Shown here: in pieces, positions 21,459-21,476 of the stretch
Layout of the letters: each line of letters begins with the position of its first letter
Numbering within the stretch: the first letter of the stretch is position 1
Assembly (NCBI GenBank): GCA_018818235.1
Contig: JAHISE010000091.1
Coordinates: 1 to 21,476 of the forward strand
Source: Patescibacteria group bacterium
GTDB taxonomy: Bacteria; Patescibacteriota; Gracilibacteria; Peribacterales; Peribacteraceae
DNA length: 21,476 bases
Direction of reading: 5' to 3'
The notes under the pieces: model-generated
Database searches by the model: none
The model's input: only the letters and a program-made list of their open reading frames with translations
Told to the model about the DNA's origin: nothing
Made by a program: the position numbers and the translations under genes

Positions 21459-21476
21459 TAGGCGAAGGAGTATAAA

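Overview
The window looks like chromosome from an uncultivated bacterium of the Patescibacteria / Candidate Phyla Radiation, most plausibly Peregrinibacteria-like. The reasons are a very large secreted protein built of DUF4215-type cysteine repeats, a small T4SS_pilin-type membrane protein, a DUF2238 membrane protein, AT-rich DNA, housekeeping genes scattered singly among small hypotheticals, and a near absence of Shine-Dalgarno sequences. The assignment is inference; no marker here fixes it. The standard bacterial code suffices: all genes are full length without reading UGA as sense. Of 18 protein genes, 9 end in TAA, 8 in TAG and only one (rplA) in TGA.

Layout. 1-3886: 3' part of a giant cysteine-rich repeat protein, 5' end outside the window. 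4067-6517, minus strand: a small tail-anchored protein, a TatD-family nuclease, a DUF2238/YjdF-like membrane protein and an unknown protein. 6563-8101: purF, with Cys nucleophile and four Fe-S cysteines. 8072-8626, minus: an RBBP9/YdeN-like serine hydrolase whose 3' end overlaps purF. 8692-9182: an RNA block with a tRNA-Lys(UUU) flanked on both sides by copies of its own ends, a cluster of hairpins, and two tandem promoter-hairpin-terminator units that look like paralogous small RNAs. 9181-9705, minus: a NYN-domain protein. 9771-10910: a GT4 glycosyltransferase. 11033-12076, minus: ruvB. 12241-15254: a secreted hypothetical, rplK, a membrane protein with a very basic tail, and rplA. 15363-16394, minus: a tRNA-dihydrouridine synthase. 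16606-18302: a T4SS-pilin-like protein translationally coupled to an AI-2E-family permease. 18712-21321: clpC.

The most striking structure is not a gene. Nearly every larger gap, and one gene body (dus), carries an element made of 7- or 8-bp units repeated about 3-6 times, usually as two inverted arms around a short centre. The unit sequence differs from locus to locus, but many units fit a loose consensus NGTT(N)NYT, such as CGTTTATT, AGTTGACT, AGTCACT and GGTCGCT. I count about twelve in 21 kb. They lie between convergent, tandem and divergent genes, so they cannot all be simple terminators. One is read in frame inside dus, and a related-looking heptamer array lies inside the glycosyltransferase gene.

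Promoter-like -10 boxes lie 6-11 nt before the start codon of at least six genes, which suggests mostly leaderless or near-leaderless transcripts.
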